DNA of 64,000 bases from JBBIWA01 sp037439425. GTDB lineage: Bacteria; Acidobacteriota; Blastocatellia; RBC074. This document shows positions 28,251 to 37,733 of the stretch, one piece after another; within the stretch, counting starts at the first letter, position 1, and every line of letters begins with the position of its first letter. The position numbers and the translations under genes are program-made. The DNA is taken from positions 1 to 64,000 of the forward strand of contig JBBIWA010000020.1 in assembly GCA_037439425.1 (NCBI GenBank), written 5' to 3'. The notes below the pieces were generated by a model. It did not search any database. It saw only the letters and a program-made list of their open reading frames with translations, and was not told where the DNA came from.

Positions 28251-30311
28251 ATGGCGCGGAAATACATCATCAAATCGGATGTGGCTCGCCGTTCGCTCGT
28301 CAACTACCGCGAAGAGTTGAACGATGAGCAGCGCGCGGTGGTGATGGCGGGTAGAGGACCTATCCTGGTCATTGCGGGCGCGGGCTCGGGCAAAACACGC
28401 ACCGTCACCTATCGCGTCGCACGCCTGCTCGAAGCCGGCGTTTCACCTGCGCGCATTCTGCTCGTTACCTTCACCAACCGCGCGGCGCGCGAAATGTTGC
28501 GCCGGGTAGAAGCTTTGGTCGCCACCGATTTGCGCCGTGTCTGGGGCGGAACGTTTCATTCAGTTGCCAATCGTCTCCTGCGTCGCCATGCCGCCAGCCT
28601 TGGTTATGAGCGCAACTTCACGATTCTCGATTCGGAAGATGCGAAGGATTTGATTGAGGTTTGCATTGAAGAGGCCGCGATTGACACCAGAGCGCGGCGG
28701 TTCCCCAAAGGGGAGGTGTTATTTGATCTGTTTAGCTTCGCCACCAGTACAGACACGCCGCTACAGCAGGTCATCGTCACCCGCTTCCCGCACTTCGAGC
28801 CGCTCAGTGCACAGATCATGCGTGTGGATCGTCTTTATCAAGAACGCAAGCGCGAGCGTAACGCGATGGACTACGATGATCTGCTGGTCAACCTGAGGCG
28901 GTTGCTGATTGAGAAACCGGAGATTGCAGCAATCTATCGCGATCTGTTCGAGCAGATCCTGGTTGACGAATACCAGGATACGAATCTGCTGCAGGCTGAG
29001 ATTGTGGACCTGCTAGCTGAGAAGCATCGCAATCTGATGGTGGTGGGCGATGATGCTCAAAGCATTTTCGGCTGGCGCGGAGCGAACTTTGAGAATATCT
29101 ATCGCTTCAGGGACCGCTATCCTGACGCGCAGGTCTTTCGTCTGGAGACTAACTATCGCTCGACGCCGGAAATTTTGATGGCAGCCAACGCCTCAATCGC
29201 GTGCAACCGACGGCAGTTTCCGAAGAATCTGCAAGCAGCGCGCCCCAGCTGCGATTTTACGCCTGCGCTGATCCCGGCGCGTGATGCTGAGCAGCAAGCG
29301 GCCTTTGTCGCTGCGCGCGTCCTGGAGTTGCGCGATGAAGGTGTGCCGCTCGACGAGATAGCTGTGCTTTACCGCTCGCACTTCCATGCACTTGAATTGC
29401 AACTGGAGCTGAGCAGACGCGGCATTCCCTATGAAGTGAGATCGGGTCTGCGTTTCTTCGAGCAGGCGCACATCAAAGATATAACTGCCTATTTGCGGCT
29501 GATCGTTAATCCACGCGACGAGTTGGCCTGGAAGCGGGTGCTGAAGCTAATTCCCAGGATCGGCAATGCGACAGCAGCGCGGGTTTGGGAGCGGCTGGCT
29601 TATGCGGAAGAGCCACTGGTGCTGGTTCGCACGGATGCCTTGAGCAAGGTCTTGCCAAAAGGCGCGGCAGAAGGTTGGGGCGAGTTTGCTCAGTTGATCA
29701 AAGCTTTGACTGAGCCGGAGACAATTGATGCACCAGCGAAGCAGATCGAGCTGATTTTAGAGCACGGCTATGTCGAGTATCTGCGCGCCAGCTACGAAAA
29801 TGCCGAAGCGCGTGAAGAAGACCTCCGGCAGTTGGCACGTTTTGCCGGGCGTTTTGAGACGACAACAGCATTCTTGAGCGAGCTGGCGCTTATTAACACC
29901 GAACGCTTCGCGCCACCCGGCGGCACAAGAGGTGAAGATGTAGTGATGGGCGGAGACGAAGACGAGCTGTTGACCCTCTCTTCAGTGCATCAGGCGAAAG
30001 GGCTAGAGTGGCGCGTCGTGTTTCTGATCTGGGTAGCCGAAGGGCGCTTCCCCTCAGCACGCAGCCTGCGCGATCCCGAAGGTGAGGAGGAGGAGCGGCG
30101 GCTTTTCTATGTCGCGCTCACGCGAGCGAAGGATGAGCTTTATGTTTGCTATCCGCTGGTCGAAAGCGAGCCTGGAGGCCAGAGCATCATTCATCGGCCT
30201 TCGCGCTTTGTCACCGAGATCCCGCGAGAGTTGTTTGAGATTTGGGACGTGGCTGAAGAATCGCCATTACTAGATGAAGAGGCTCTGGATGAACCGAAGC
30301 TGATCAATTGA
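28251..30311 (+). CDS. UvrD/PcrA-type superfamily 1 DNA helicase
   Basis: The 686-residue product carries all the SF1A motifs: Q motif LNDEQRAVVMAG, Walker A IAGAGSGKTRT, VTFTNRAAREM, GTFHSV, VDEYQDTN with the Walker B Asp-Glu, VVGDDAQSIFGWRGA, LETNYRS, SSVHQAKGLEW and RRLFYVALTRA. It unwinds DNA 3' to 5' in repair or conflict removal. The protein is a little shorter than UvrD and lacks the C-terminal Tudor-like part. It is translated just after the MaoC-like gene. Start ATG at 28251. Confidence 0.93.
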   Translation: MARKYIIKSDVARRSLVNYREELNDEQRAVVMAGRGPILVIAGAGSGKTRTVTYRVARLLEAGVSPARILLVTFTNRAAREMLRRVEALVATDLRRVWGGTFHSVANRLLRRHAASLGYERNFTILDSEDAKDLIEVCIEEAAIDTRARRFPKGEVLFDLFSFATSTDTPLQQVIVTRFPHFEPLSAQIMRVDRLYQERKRERNAMDYDDLLVNLRRLLIEKPEIAAIYRDLFEQILVDEYQDTNLLQAEIVDLLAEKHRNLMVVGDDAQSIFGWRGANFENIYRFRDRYPDAQVFRLETNYRSTPEILMAANASIACNRRQFPKNLQAARPSCDFTPALIPARDAEQQAAFVAARVLELRDEGVPLDEIAVLYRSHFHALELQLELSRRGIPYEVRSGLRFFEQAHIKDITAYLRLIVNPRDELAWKRVLKLIPRIGNATAARVWERLAYAEEPLVLVRTDALSKVLPKGAAEGWGEFAQLIKALTEPETIDAPAKQIELILEHGYVEYLRASYENAEAREEDLRQLARFAGRFETTTAFLSELALINTERFAPPGGTRGEDVVMGGDEDELLTLSSVHQAKGLEWRVVFLIWVAEGRFPSARSLRDPEGEEEERRLFYVALTRAKDELYVCYPLVESEPGGQSIIHRPSRFVTEIPRELFEIWDVAEESPLLDEEALDEPKLIN

Positions 30312-30707
30312 GAGGGCAATAGGCCGCGCCTCTCCGTCACGGTGGCAGGCACAACGCCACCAGTCGCTGGGCTGGCAGGAGGAATTAAAGTTTGGTGACG
30401 GTGCGGCATTATGGAGTGGCAGGCACAACGCCACCAGTCGCTGGGCTGGCAGCGGTGGCGGCAAGAACCTGACTGCTTGCCCAAGCGCGATCGAGACGCG
30501 TGATGCTTGAACACATTGCTTGCCGCCAAATGAGACTGGTTGGGCCAGTGGAGGGGCTTGGGGACTTGTTAAGCCAGTGAGGGCAAGCCAAACTGGCTCG
30601 CTCTGGCAAGAGACGTGCCCAGCTTACTCTTGACTCCCAAACATAGTTGGTGCACAGTCCTCCTCTGCATTACCACTTTGATAGTTCAGGAAAGGAATCT
30701 TTCAGCT
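30312..30707. other. Gene-free spacer with 37-nt direct repeat
   Basis: Two identical 37-nt blocks, starting GTGGCAGGCACAACGCCACC, occur at 30342-30378 and 30416-30452, 74 nt apart. Each folds as GTGGC/GCCAC and can pair further. They belong to an interspersed family. A weak leader for the pyrophosphatase begins after them. Confidence 0.7.
30342..30452. repeat. Direct repeat, two copies of 37 nt
   Basis: Copies at 30342-30378 and 30416-30452 are identical by eye; the spacer is 37 nt. The small internal inverted repeat GTGGC/GCCAC makes each a potential hairpin. Confidence 0.85.
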
Positions 30708-33371
30708 GTGGAACAAACACTGATCTCCGTTATCAGTTTACTGTCAACTAGCCTGGCAGTCTTCCTGATCCGTAACGCTTTGAGGCACAACACTGGTTTG
30801 CCAGTGGAGCGTCAGATTTCAGCGTTAGGGCTTCAAGTTCGCCGTTGCACACTGGTCACCGGCCTGGCGATTGTGGCGCTTCAGGCTACCGTGGCCCTGG
30901 CTCAACCGCTGGAAGGCGGTCGCGCACCACAGGGTGGTGGAGAGGCGAGCCTAAAGATGCCTGATCTCTCACAGGTCTCTTTCCTGTGGGGCACCAATGG
31001 TCATTCCCTGCTGATGGTGGGTTTGCTGGTCTGTTTGCTAGGGCTGCTGTTTGGCCTGGCGATCTACCTCCAGTTGCAGAAGCTGCCAGTGCATCGCGCG
31101 ATGCGTGAGGTCTCGGAACTGATCTACGAGACCTGCAAGACCTATCTCATCACGCAGGGCAAGTTCATCCTGATCTTGTGGGCATTCATCGCGGCGATCA
31201 TTGTGCTCTACTTTGGTGTGCTGGCGCCAGTTCCTGGCAAGCCGCTAGGGGTCACGCTTCCAGTGATTCTGCTCTTCAGCTTGATTGGCATTGGGGGGAG
31301 CTACGGAGTAGCCTGGTTCGGCATCCGAGTCAATACCTTTGCCAATTCGCGCACAGCCTTCGCCAGTCTGGAGGGCAAGCCCTATCGGATCTACGCTATC
31401 CCCCTCAAGGCAGGCATGAGCATCGGCATGATGTTAATCAGCGTCGAGTTGCTGATCATGCTCTGCATCTTGCTCTTCATTCCCGGCGAATATGCTGGCC
31501 CGTGCTTTATCGGGTTTGCCATCGGCGAGTCTTTGGGAGCAGCGGCGCTGCGCATTGCGGGCGGTATCTTCACTAAGATTGCTGATATCGGTTCCGACCT
31601 GATGAAGATTGTCTTCAAGATCAAGGAGGACGATGCCCGTAATCCAGGCGTGATTGCTGATTGCACGGGCGACAATGCGGGTGACTCGGTGGGGCCGAGC
31701 GCGGACGGCTTTGAGACTTACGGCGTGACCGGGGTGGCGCTGATTACCTTCATTCTCCTCGGAGTGAGCAATCCGGCGGTGCAGGTACAATTGCTCGTCT
31801 GGATCTTTGCTATGCGCATCATGATGATCATCGCCTCGGGTGCTTCTTACTTCATCAACGAAGGGCTGACCCGCTCCACCTACGGGAAGGCGGAGAAGAT
31901 GCACTTCGAGATGCCACTGACGCGACTGGTCTGGTTCACCTCCCTGGTCTCGATCATCATCACCTACTTGGTCTCCTACTACTTGATTCCTGAGCTGGGC
32001 CAGGACACCACGCTCTGGTGGAAGCTTTCGACGATCATCTCGTGCGGCACGCTGGCGGGAGCGATCATCCCCGAACTGGTCAAGGTCTTCACCTCGACCA
32101 AGTCGCGCCATGTCAATGAAGTGGTCACCTCGTCACGGGAAGGCGGCTCTTCGCTTAACATTCTATCAGGCTTCGTGGCCGGTAACTTCTCCGGCTACTG
32201 GTTGGGGATGGGCATTGTGATGTTGATGGCCATCGCCTACTTCTTCACCAGCCAGGGATTGGGAGCGTTGATGATCAACCCGATTGCCGCGCCTGTCTTC
32301 GGCTTCGGTTTGGTTGCTTTTGGCTTTCTGGGCATGGGGCCGGTGACGATTGCGGTGGATTCCTACGGGCCAGTGACCGACAATGCGCAATCGGTCTACG
32401 AGCTGTCGCTTATCGAGCAAGTGCCCAACGTAACTGAGGAGGTGAAGCGCGAGCACAATATGCTTGTCAACTTCGACCGCGCCAAACATCTCCTGGAGGA
32501 GAACGACGGCGCAGGCAACACCTTCAAAGCGACTGCCAAACCGGTGCTCATCGGGACGGCGGTGGTAGGCGCGACGACGATGATCTTCTCGATCATGATG
32601 GCGCTCACCAATGGGCTGACTACCGGCACAGAGAATCTTTCGTTGCTGCACGCCCCGTTTGTCCTGGGCTTCATCACGGGCGGTGCAGTGATCTACTGGT
32701 TCACAGGGGCGTCCACACAGGCAGTGACGACCGGCGCTTATCGCGCGGTGGAATTCATCAAACGCAACATCAGGCTTGAGGGTATTGAGAAGGCCTCGGT
32801 TGCTGACAGCAAGCGCGTGGTGGAGATCTGCACGCAGTACGCGCAGAAGGGGATGTTCAATATCTTCCTCACCATCTTCTTCACATCGCTCGCCTTCGCC
32901 TTCGTCGAGCCGTTCTTCTTTATCGGCTACCTGATTTCGATCGCCGTCTTCGGCTTATATCAAGCGATCTTTATGGCAAACGCCGGTGGTGCCTGGGACA
33001 ACGCGAAGAAGATCGTGGAGGTGGAGCTGAAGCAGAAGGGTACCGATTTGCACGCTGCGACCGTGGTCGGCGACACGGTTGGAGATCCGTTCAAGGATAC
33101 CTCCTCAGTCGCGATGAACCCGGTCATCAAATTTACCACTCTATTCGGGCTGCTGGCTGTCGAGCTGGCAGTGAAACTGTCGCACGATGCAGGTTCAACG
33201 GTTAGCCACATGTTGGCTGCCGCTTTCTTCCTCGTGGCAGTATTCTTCGTCCGGCGCTCGTTCTACGGAATGCGGATTGGGACGACGGAAGAGACCCAAC
33301 CAGCTCAGCTAGGGGTAGGTGAAGTGACAGCAGTCAAACCTGGCGAGGCGCAGTTTCCAGCCAATCGCTGA
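30708..33371 (+). CDS. hppA: Membrane-bound proton-translocating pyrophosphatase (long form)
   Basis: This integral membrane enzyme couples pyrophosphate hydrolysis to ion pumping. The 887-residue form has the acidic motifs EDDARNPGVIADCTGDNAGD and VVGDTVGDPFKDT plus YGPVTDNAQ. The lysine in GNTFKATAKP fits the potassium-independent class. About 16 hydrophobic helices are seen, and an added N-terminal part with a signal-like segment ending ATVALAQP makes it longer than the usual 700-770 residues. GTG at 30708 follows AGGAAAGGAA and begins VEQTLISVISLL; the frame is open to a GTG at 30615. Probably a proton pump, possibly reversible; sodium pumping cannot be excluded. Confidence 0.9.
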   Translation: MEQTLISVISLLSTSLAVFLIRNALRHNTGLPVERQISALGLQVRRCTLVTGLAIVALQATVALAQPLEGGRAPQGGGEASLKMPDLSQVSFLWGTNGHSLLMVGLLVCLLGLLFGLAIYLQLQKLPVHRAMREVSELIYETCKTYLITQGKFILILWAFIAAIIVLYFGVLAPVPGKPLGVTLPVILLFSLIGIGGSYGVAWFGIRVNTFANSRTAFASLEGKPYRIYAIPLKAGMSIGMMLISVELLIMLCILLFIPGEYAGPCFIGFAIGESLGAAALRIAGGIFTKIADIGSDLMKIVFKIKEDDARNPGVIADCTGDNAGDSVGPSADGFETYGVTGVALITFILLGVSNPAVQVQLLVWIFAMRIMMIIASGASYFINEGLTRSTYGKAEKMHFEMPLTRLVWFTSLVSIIITYLVSYYLIPELGQDTTLWWKLSTIISCGTLAGAIIPELVKVFTSTKSRHVNEVVTSSREGGSSLNILSGFVAGNFSGYWLGMGIVMLMAIAYFFTSQGLGALMINPIAAPVFGFGLVAFGFLGMGPVTIAVDSYGPVTDNAQSVYELSLIEQVPNVTEEVKREHNMLVNFDRAKHLLEENDGAGNTFKATAKPVLIGTAVVGATTMIFSIMMALTNGLTTGTENLSLLHAPFVLGFITGGAVIYWFTGASTQAVTTGAYRAVEFIKRNIRLEGIEKASVADSKRVVEICTQYAQKGMFNIFLTIFFTSLAFAFVEPFFFIGYLISIAVFGLYQAIFMANAGGAWDNAKKIVEVELKQKGTDLHAATVVGDTVGDPFKDTSSVAMNPVIKFTTLFGLLAVELAVKLSHDAGSTVSHMLAAAFFLVAVFFVRRSFYGMRIGTTEETQPAQLGVGEVTAVKPGEAQFPANR

Positions 33372-33847
33372 GAGGGGTGTTACTGCCACCGGAGTTCGTC
33401 GAGAAGGCCAGTCCATACTTGCGCTGGCGAAAGAGAGGCTTACTCGCTCCTCCTTTCGGGCAGGAGGCGCTGAGCTACAGCCTCGGCTTACGCTGGCTCA
33501 GACAAGGTCTCACTCACCTCTCTGCTCTAATTCCCCGGCTACAGATTTTTAGTGATTGGTTTTTAGCAAAATCGTGCTATGATGCGCACGGATTGAGCTA
33601 GAGGGCTTGCCTCTCTGCCCCTACCGACAGCCCTCTAAGTCACTTCATCCAAACGTATAACGATCCCCGATTCAGACCCAAGCTACGAACAGACCCAGTA
33701 GTGAGGTTGAATGTTGCGCTTTGTTCATTGGCTGCAACCGGAAATCTGGCAGCCCAGCTATCTCAGCACTGGAAGCGAGTGGTTACGCTTGGGGAGATGG
33801 CCTACTGCTTATTTGCGCCCCCTGATTGGTTTTAGTGGGAGCAGGTT
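33372..33847. other. Spacer with a promoter and a possible 49-aa leader frame
   Basis: TTGGTT at 33556 and TATGAT at 33578 form a good promoter. A short frame begins at the ATG at 33711 with GAGG just upstream and ends inside the next gene. Its translation (WLQPEIWQPSYLSTGSEWLR) has no known match, so it is only a weak candidate. Confidence 0.4.
33556..33583 (+). promoter_or_regulatory. Candidate promoter upstream of the bPH-like membrane protein
   Basis: TTGGTT (33556-33561) and TATGAT (33578-33583) are spaced by 16 nt. It would start a transcript near 33590, giving a long leader of about 258 nt before the gene at 33848. Confidence 0.5.
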
Positions 33848-35044
33848 ATGTCATCGCTGAGCTTATGGGAGAGTGTGGCGGCTTACCAGGTAATTTCGGA
33901 ACGAGGGAGCGAGGCTGAGGTAGTTGCTCCAGGCGAGGAGTTTCCACTTGCTCTCTTCCTGGGCGCGAATTATTCGGCCTTTCTCTTCACGACGCAGCGA
34001 TTTATCTTTCTGAAGCAGACACAACCCCTGGCGCGCGCGATGGCCGGACACAGAATCATTAATTTCACCGGCCGGGCTGCTGACTTCACTCTGGCGGAGA
34101 TTCTGAGCCAGGCGAAAATCAAAACCGAGTTCCCAATTACGGCGGTGGATTACATTGACGCTGGGCGGATTTACCGCGCTGGAGCAGTTAAAGTCTACAC
34201 TGGCGGCCGCAAATATGAATTGACAGTTGGACAGAAGCAGGCCGAGATTGCGCCGCAGGTTGAAATGGTGCGGGAGCAATTAGGGATCCCCAAATCGGCT
34301 GCTGGGGTGGTGATGAATCGTGAATTGAGGTCGTGGACTCTGTTCAGCTTGCTCACTGGCGCGACCTCGCTGATGTTGAGTTTCGTCTTTCCCGGCATGC
34401 TGGATCCCATATGGGGTCTGATACTGGTGATGGTCAGCGCGGGCATCCTGTGCTTTGCTGAACCAGCGATGTTCATCATTCTTGGGGTGGTCATGGTGTG
34501 GGCAGCGCTGATGAATCTGCTGGGATTTAGTTCATCGCCACTGCGCAACGATTACTTCCAGATAGCCCCCTTGTTCCAGCTTTACTGGGCCAAGGTGCTC
34601 TTCACCAAGTATCAGAAATACGAGCATCTTTATGAAAGCGGCTCCGCCAACCTCGTCGCTGGGGCGGCAGGAGGGGGGCTATGGCGAAGGCGGCGTGGCA
34701 GGGTGCTGTGCCAGCTCGCCTTTTTGTTACCCAGGCTGGGCCGCTTCTCTGCGAGCCTCGCTGAATGGGCCCCCATGTCTGTGCTCTCGCTGGTGATTGC
34801 TGGCATTGAAGTCTTGCTGCTGCTGAGTCTCTGCGAGGCTTTATTATTACAGTTACCGCAACAGGTGATCGGGCTGATTTCACACGGGCATATGCATCTA
34901 GCAATCATCGGAGTCGCCGTTGGGATTGCGGCTCTGTGTTCACGACGCAGCAGTCGCTGGGCAGCATTGCTGGGGGTGGCGATCAACACGTTGATGGCAG
35001 TAACCATCATTTCGCTGCTGATGACAGGTGTGGTTGGCCGATGA
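33848..35044 (+). CDS. Multi-spanning membrane protein with N-terminal bPH-like domain, function unknown
   Basis: The 398-residue product has a beta-rich N-terminal domain of about 145 residues (YSAFLFTTQRFIFLKQTQP then PITAVDYIDAGRI and VKVYTGGRKYELTV), the pattern of a bacterial PH-like domain. It is followed by a helix pair (residues about 165-235), a soluble stretch with an arginine-rich loop (LWRRRRGRVL), and about three more helices. Function and substrate are unknown. GGGAG precedes the ATG at a short distance. It may share a transcript with the promoter at 33556. Confidence 0.7.
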   Translation: MSSLSLWESVAAYQVISERGSEAEVVAPGEEFPLALFLGANYSAFLFTTQRFIFLKQTQPLARAMAGHRIINFTGRAADFTLAEILSQAKIKTEFPITAVDYIDAGRIYRAGAVKVYTGGRKYELTVGQKQAEIAPQVEMVREQLGIPKSAAGVVMNRELRSWTLFSLLTGATSLMLSFVFPGMLDPIWGLILVMVSAGILCFAEPAMFIILGVVMVWAALMNLLGFSSSPLRNDYFQIAPLFQLYWAKVLFTKYQKYEHLYESGSANLVAGAAGGGLWRRRRGRVLCQLAFLLPRLGRFSASLAEWAPMSVLSLVIAGIEVLLLLSLCEALLLQLPQQVIGLISHGHMHLAIIGVAVGIAALCSRRSSRWAALLGVAINTLMAVTIISLLMTGVVGR

Positions 35045-35215
35045 ACAGATAGATTGCCAGCCGGAGCAGGGCCAGCTTTAAGCAAGAAGCAAAATGGTCA
35101 GCTCGTCAATTCTTGGTTCATCCTCAGTCAACGGATGAACTTTTCCATCTCATTATTCTCTTACCGGCCGGGTCCCGCCTGAGACAACACTTCTGCAATT
35201 AGGAGGAATATTGTT

Positions 35216-35926
35216 GTGCCAGCCGACCGTACTGTGACTATTTTGATGGTTGAAGATGACAGCACAATTCGCTACCTCGTCGCCGAATACTTTCGCCGAG
35301 TAGGCTATGAGGTCATCGAGGCGCCCGATGGCGAAACGGGGTTGCGCAGCGGGCTGGAGAATCGCGCCGATGTCATCATCCTAGATGTCATGATGCCGAA
35401 GATGAACGGCTTTGACGTGTGTAAGCAATTGCGTGAACATAACATCTCAACGCCGATCATTTTCCTGACGCGCAAGGATGATGAGCGCCATACGGTTGCT
35501 GCTCTTGAAGGCGGGGCCGATGACTACTTACCAAAACCATTCAGTCCGCGGGAACTGGAAGCGCGTGTGAAGAGCGTCATGCGCCGAAGCGTCTCTTGGT
35601 TAAGAGACACTGCTGTGCCAGGCAAAATTGTGCGTGGCAATTTGGTGCTGGACCCTGAAGCTTACTCTGTCACGGCCAACGGGGAGCCAGTTGACCTGAC
35701 ACCGATTGAGTTCAAAATTCTCGAATTGCTGATGTCACATCCAGGCAAGGCATTCTCGCGCGAGGCATTACTTGATCAAGTCTGGGGCACTTCTTACGAA
35801 GGTTACGAGCGCAACATTGATCCGCACGTGATGCGGTTGCGCGCCAAAATTGAACCTGATCCCTCGCACCCCACCTATATCCTGACCGTGTGGGGCGTCG
35901 GCTACAAATTTAACGACAAGCTGTAG
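35216..35926 (+). CDS. OmpR-family response regulator, orphan
   Basis: The 236-residue product has a receiver domain (MVEDDSTIRYL, phospho-acceptor Asp57 in IILDVMMPKMNG, and the lysine in YLPKPFSPRE) and a winged-helix DNA-binding domain (DLTPIEFKILELLMSHPG, NIDPHVMRLRAKIE, VWGVGYKF). The GTG start at 35216 has a perfect AGGAGGA eight bases upstream. No histidine kinase gene is in the window, so its partner is elsewhere. It converges on the HU gene. Confidence 0.92.
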   Translation: MPADRTVTILMVEDDSTIRYLVAEYFRRVGYEVIEAPDGETGLRSGLENRADVIILDVMMPKMNGFDVCKQLREHNISTPIIFLTRKDDERHTVAALEGGADDYLPKPFSPRELEARVKSVMRRSVSWLRDTAVPGKIVRGNLVLDPEAYSVTANGEPVDLTPIEFKILELLMSHPGKAFSREALLDQVWGTSYEGYERNIDPHVMRLRAKIEPDPSHPTYILTVWGVGYKFNDKL

Positions 35927-35960
35927 GAATTAGTCTCGACGCCGCGTGATTTGAGGGCAA

Positions 35961-35993
35961 AAGAAAAAATGGCGATGCCCATGGCGCATCGCC
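35961..35993 (-). terminator. Terminator of the HU gene
   Basis: On the minus strand GGCGATGC-GCCAT-GGGCATCGCC is followed by ATTTTTTCTTTT. On the plus strand only an A-run precedes the stem, so it acts on the minus strand. Confidence 0.8.
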
Positions 35994-36017
35994 GTTGTGT
36001 CGAGAGGTAGATCGGGG

Positions 36018-36317
36018 CTACTTCTTCGGCGGAACAATCGCATCTTTCGCCGCCTTAGCCACGCGGAATTTGACCACGGTCTTGGCCGGGATCTTGATCG
36101 CTTCGCCGGTCGCTGGATTGCGTCCCATGCGGGCTTTGCGATTGGCCTTGACCAGCTTGCCGATGCCTGGCAGAGTGAATTGGCCAACCTTCTTGGTCTG
36201 AGTGATCGCCACGTTGGCCACTTCATCTAAAAACGCGGCAGCGGTCTTCTTCGAGATCCCAAACTTGTCAGCGAAATGAGCAGCCAATTGGCTTTTGGTC
36301 ATTGGTTTTGCTGGCAT
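36018..36317 (-). CDS. hup: HU family DNA-binding protein
   Basis: The 99-residue basic protein starts MPAKPMTKSQLAAHFADKFG and has the helical dimer part and the beta-arm region GQFTLPGIGKLVKANRKAR and GRNPATGEAIKIPAKTVVKF, marks of the HU/IHF family. It bends and compacts DNA. AAGGAG lies seven bases before the ATG at 36317; the frame is open upstream to 36392 without homology. A terminator lies just downstream. Confidence 0.92.
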   Translation of the reverse strand: MPAKPMTKSQLAAHFADKFGISKKTAAAFLDEVANVAITQTKKVGQFTLPGIGKLVKANRKARMGRNPATGEAIKIPAKTVVKFRVAKAAKDAIVPPKK

Positions 36318-36995
36318 AAAACGCTCCTTTTTGAAAGTTGGTTGATTTAACGCTCCACCGCCTTCTGACTTCCCAGAGCTCTCCGTTCCCACCCCTTACC
36401 ACGGAGCAGCTCCTGCAGCCGGCGGCAAGTAAACGCTGCTGACAGCAGCAGCCCTGGGTGATTTAGCTAGACCCTTTCCTTGAGTTCCCAGTTACCATCT
36501 ATCACAGGAGAGGAGAAGTCGCCGCCCCGGTCAGCGCAACGATGTCCTCCCCCCTCTGTGGCTTGGTAAAGAGCAGAATCAAGATAACTGGATCTTGTGC
36601 TTGAACGGGCCGGAGTATACCTTAGCTTGTGGCGGAGCGCAAGACGAAAAGAGCCTTATTTTATCGGGTCATGCTGTTTTTTTGTCGCAGAAACCGCGCT
36701 TTTATCGGGTCTTTGCGCAACAGCCCTGGGAGCTGCCCCTCAGAAGAGCCGCCCTGCCCTCCCATATGACAGTGAAACCCTTAAAATCCCTCACCGTTGA
36801 GTAACCCAACTCGATAGGACCAGGGACGGGATTGCCAAACGCAACTTGTTTAGTTTAGATTTTCTCTTTGCTGGGGAGAGCCTGAAATGAGTGTTGAAGG
36901 CAGCAGTGTTTGATTTTTAGTTAGCTTGGAATGATGATTGTGAGGGAGCAAAACCTGGCTCACCCTCTGATGGGGCTTATAGGGAGGATACGAAC
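36318..36995. other. Large gene-free spacer between hup and the LysW-like gene
   Basis: I find no supported gene in this nearly 680-nt stretch. The word TTTTATCGGGTC occurs twice (near 36657 and 36702). The last 50 nt carry the leader of the next gene, including AGGGAGG. Short frames such as 36595-36804 have no recognisable features. Confidence 0.5.
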
Positions 36996-37181
36996 GTGCC
37001 ACTAGCTACTTGTCCAGAATGTGAAGCAGAGATTCACGTAGACGAAGATGTGGATAAGGGCGAAATCATTACCTGCTTGGAGTGCGATGCTGAGTTAGAG
37101 GTCGTCGGTTTGGACCCAATTGAGTTAGATTTCGCTCTGCCAGATGAAGACGAGTACGATGACTATGAAGAGGAATATTGA
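36996..37181 (+). CDS. lysW: LysW-like amino-carrier protein with a tyrosine C-terminus
   Basis: The 61-residue acidic protein has the LysW zinc ribbon, ATCPECEAEI and ITCLECDAELEVVGL, followed by an acidic tail. In LysW the C-terminal Glu is joined to alpha-aminoadipate (or glutamate in archaea) by LysX, carrying the intermediate through lysine or arginine synthesis. Here the tail ends EDEYDDYEEEY, so the last residue is Tyr, not Glu. GTG start at 36996 has GGAGG eight bases upstream. No lysX, lysZ or lysY gene adjoins. It may be a true carrier processed at the end, or a paralogue with another role. Symbol used with caution. Confidence 0.75.
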   Translation: MPLATCPECEAEIHVDEDVDKGEIITCLECDAELEVVGLDPIELDFALPDEDEYDDYEEEY

Positions 37182-37733
37182 GAAATGGGGATTGGTCTCG
37201 GGCGGCTGGAGGGACGGTGAGATGCGGCTTTAGCAACAAGTCTTAAACTCGCTTTGTGGGCGCAGGGTAGGTGGTGCGTTTCAAGGGGGGGCATTCTGGG
37301 GAGAAGTTTTCTCCTTGCAAAACAGGCGGGGGCTTGTTGTGATCGGTTGATTTTTTTCATCACAACTGGCATTTCTCCCATCTCTACCGCCTGCGAAGCA
37401 GGCTGGGACGGTTTTTTGTGATCCCCTGGCTCTTTTTTCCGCTACACCCCAGGGAAAGCTGCTCTCGTTCGCGGCTAGAAACATAAAGCTTAGGCTGGAG
37501 CGCCACACCCTGTGAAGAGTGGCCAAAAACTCTGCCGAGGCTGTGAAAGGGGCGATAGTAATTCCTCAATCTTCCTCGGCTGCCGCTCAGCCAGGCGGGC
37601 TAAATTTAGTCCTTCACCACAGTCTGTTGTCTGCTTTGCAGCCTGCCATCCTTGACAACATTTGGGTAATAACGAGCCATTTAGGGCAAGGACTAAGATA
37701 GTGCTTACAATATCTTCAGATCCAGGGAGAAGT
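37182..37733. other. Gene-free spacer with two hairpins
   Basis: GTTGTGAT and ATCACAAC form an 8-bp stem near 37340-37368. A second hairpin GCCTGC-GAA-GCAGGC near 37388 is followed after seven bases by a T-run and could be a terminator for the LysW-like gene. No gene is supported. Confidence 0.5.

Noticed and set aside
33711..33863. 49-residue leader frame before the bPH-like gene
   Set aside because: Only a weak ribosome binding site and no match; mentioned in the spacer entry, not called as a gene.
36595..36804. Short frame of 69 residues before the LysW-like gene
   Set aside because: No motif, no good ribosome binding site, overlapping frames of similar length.
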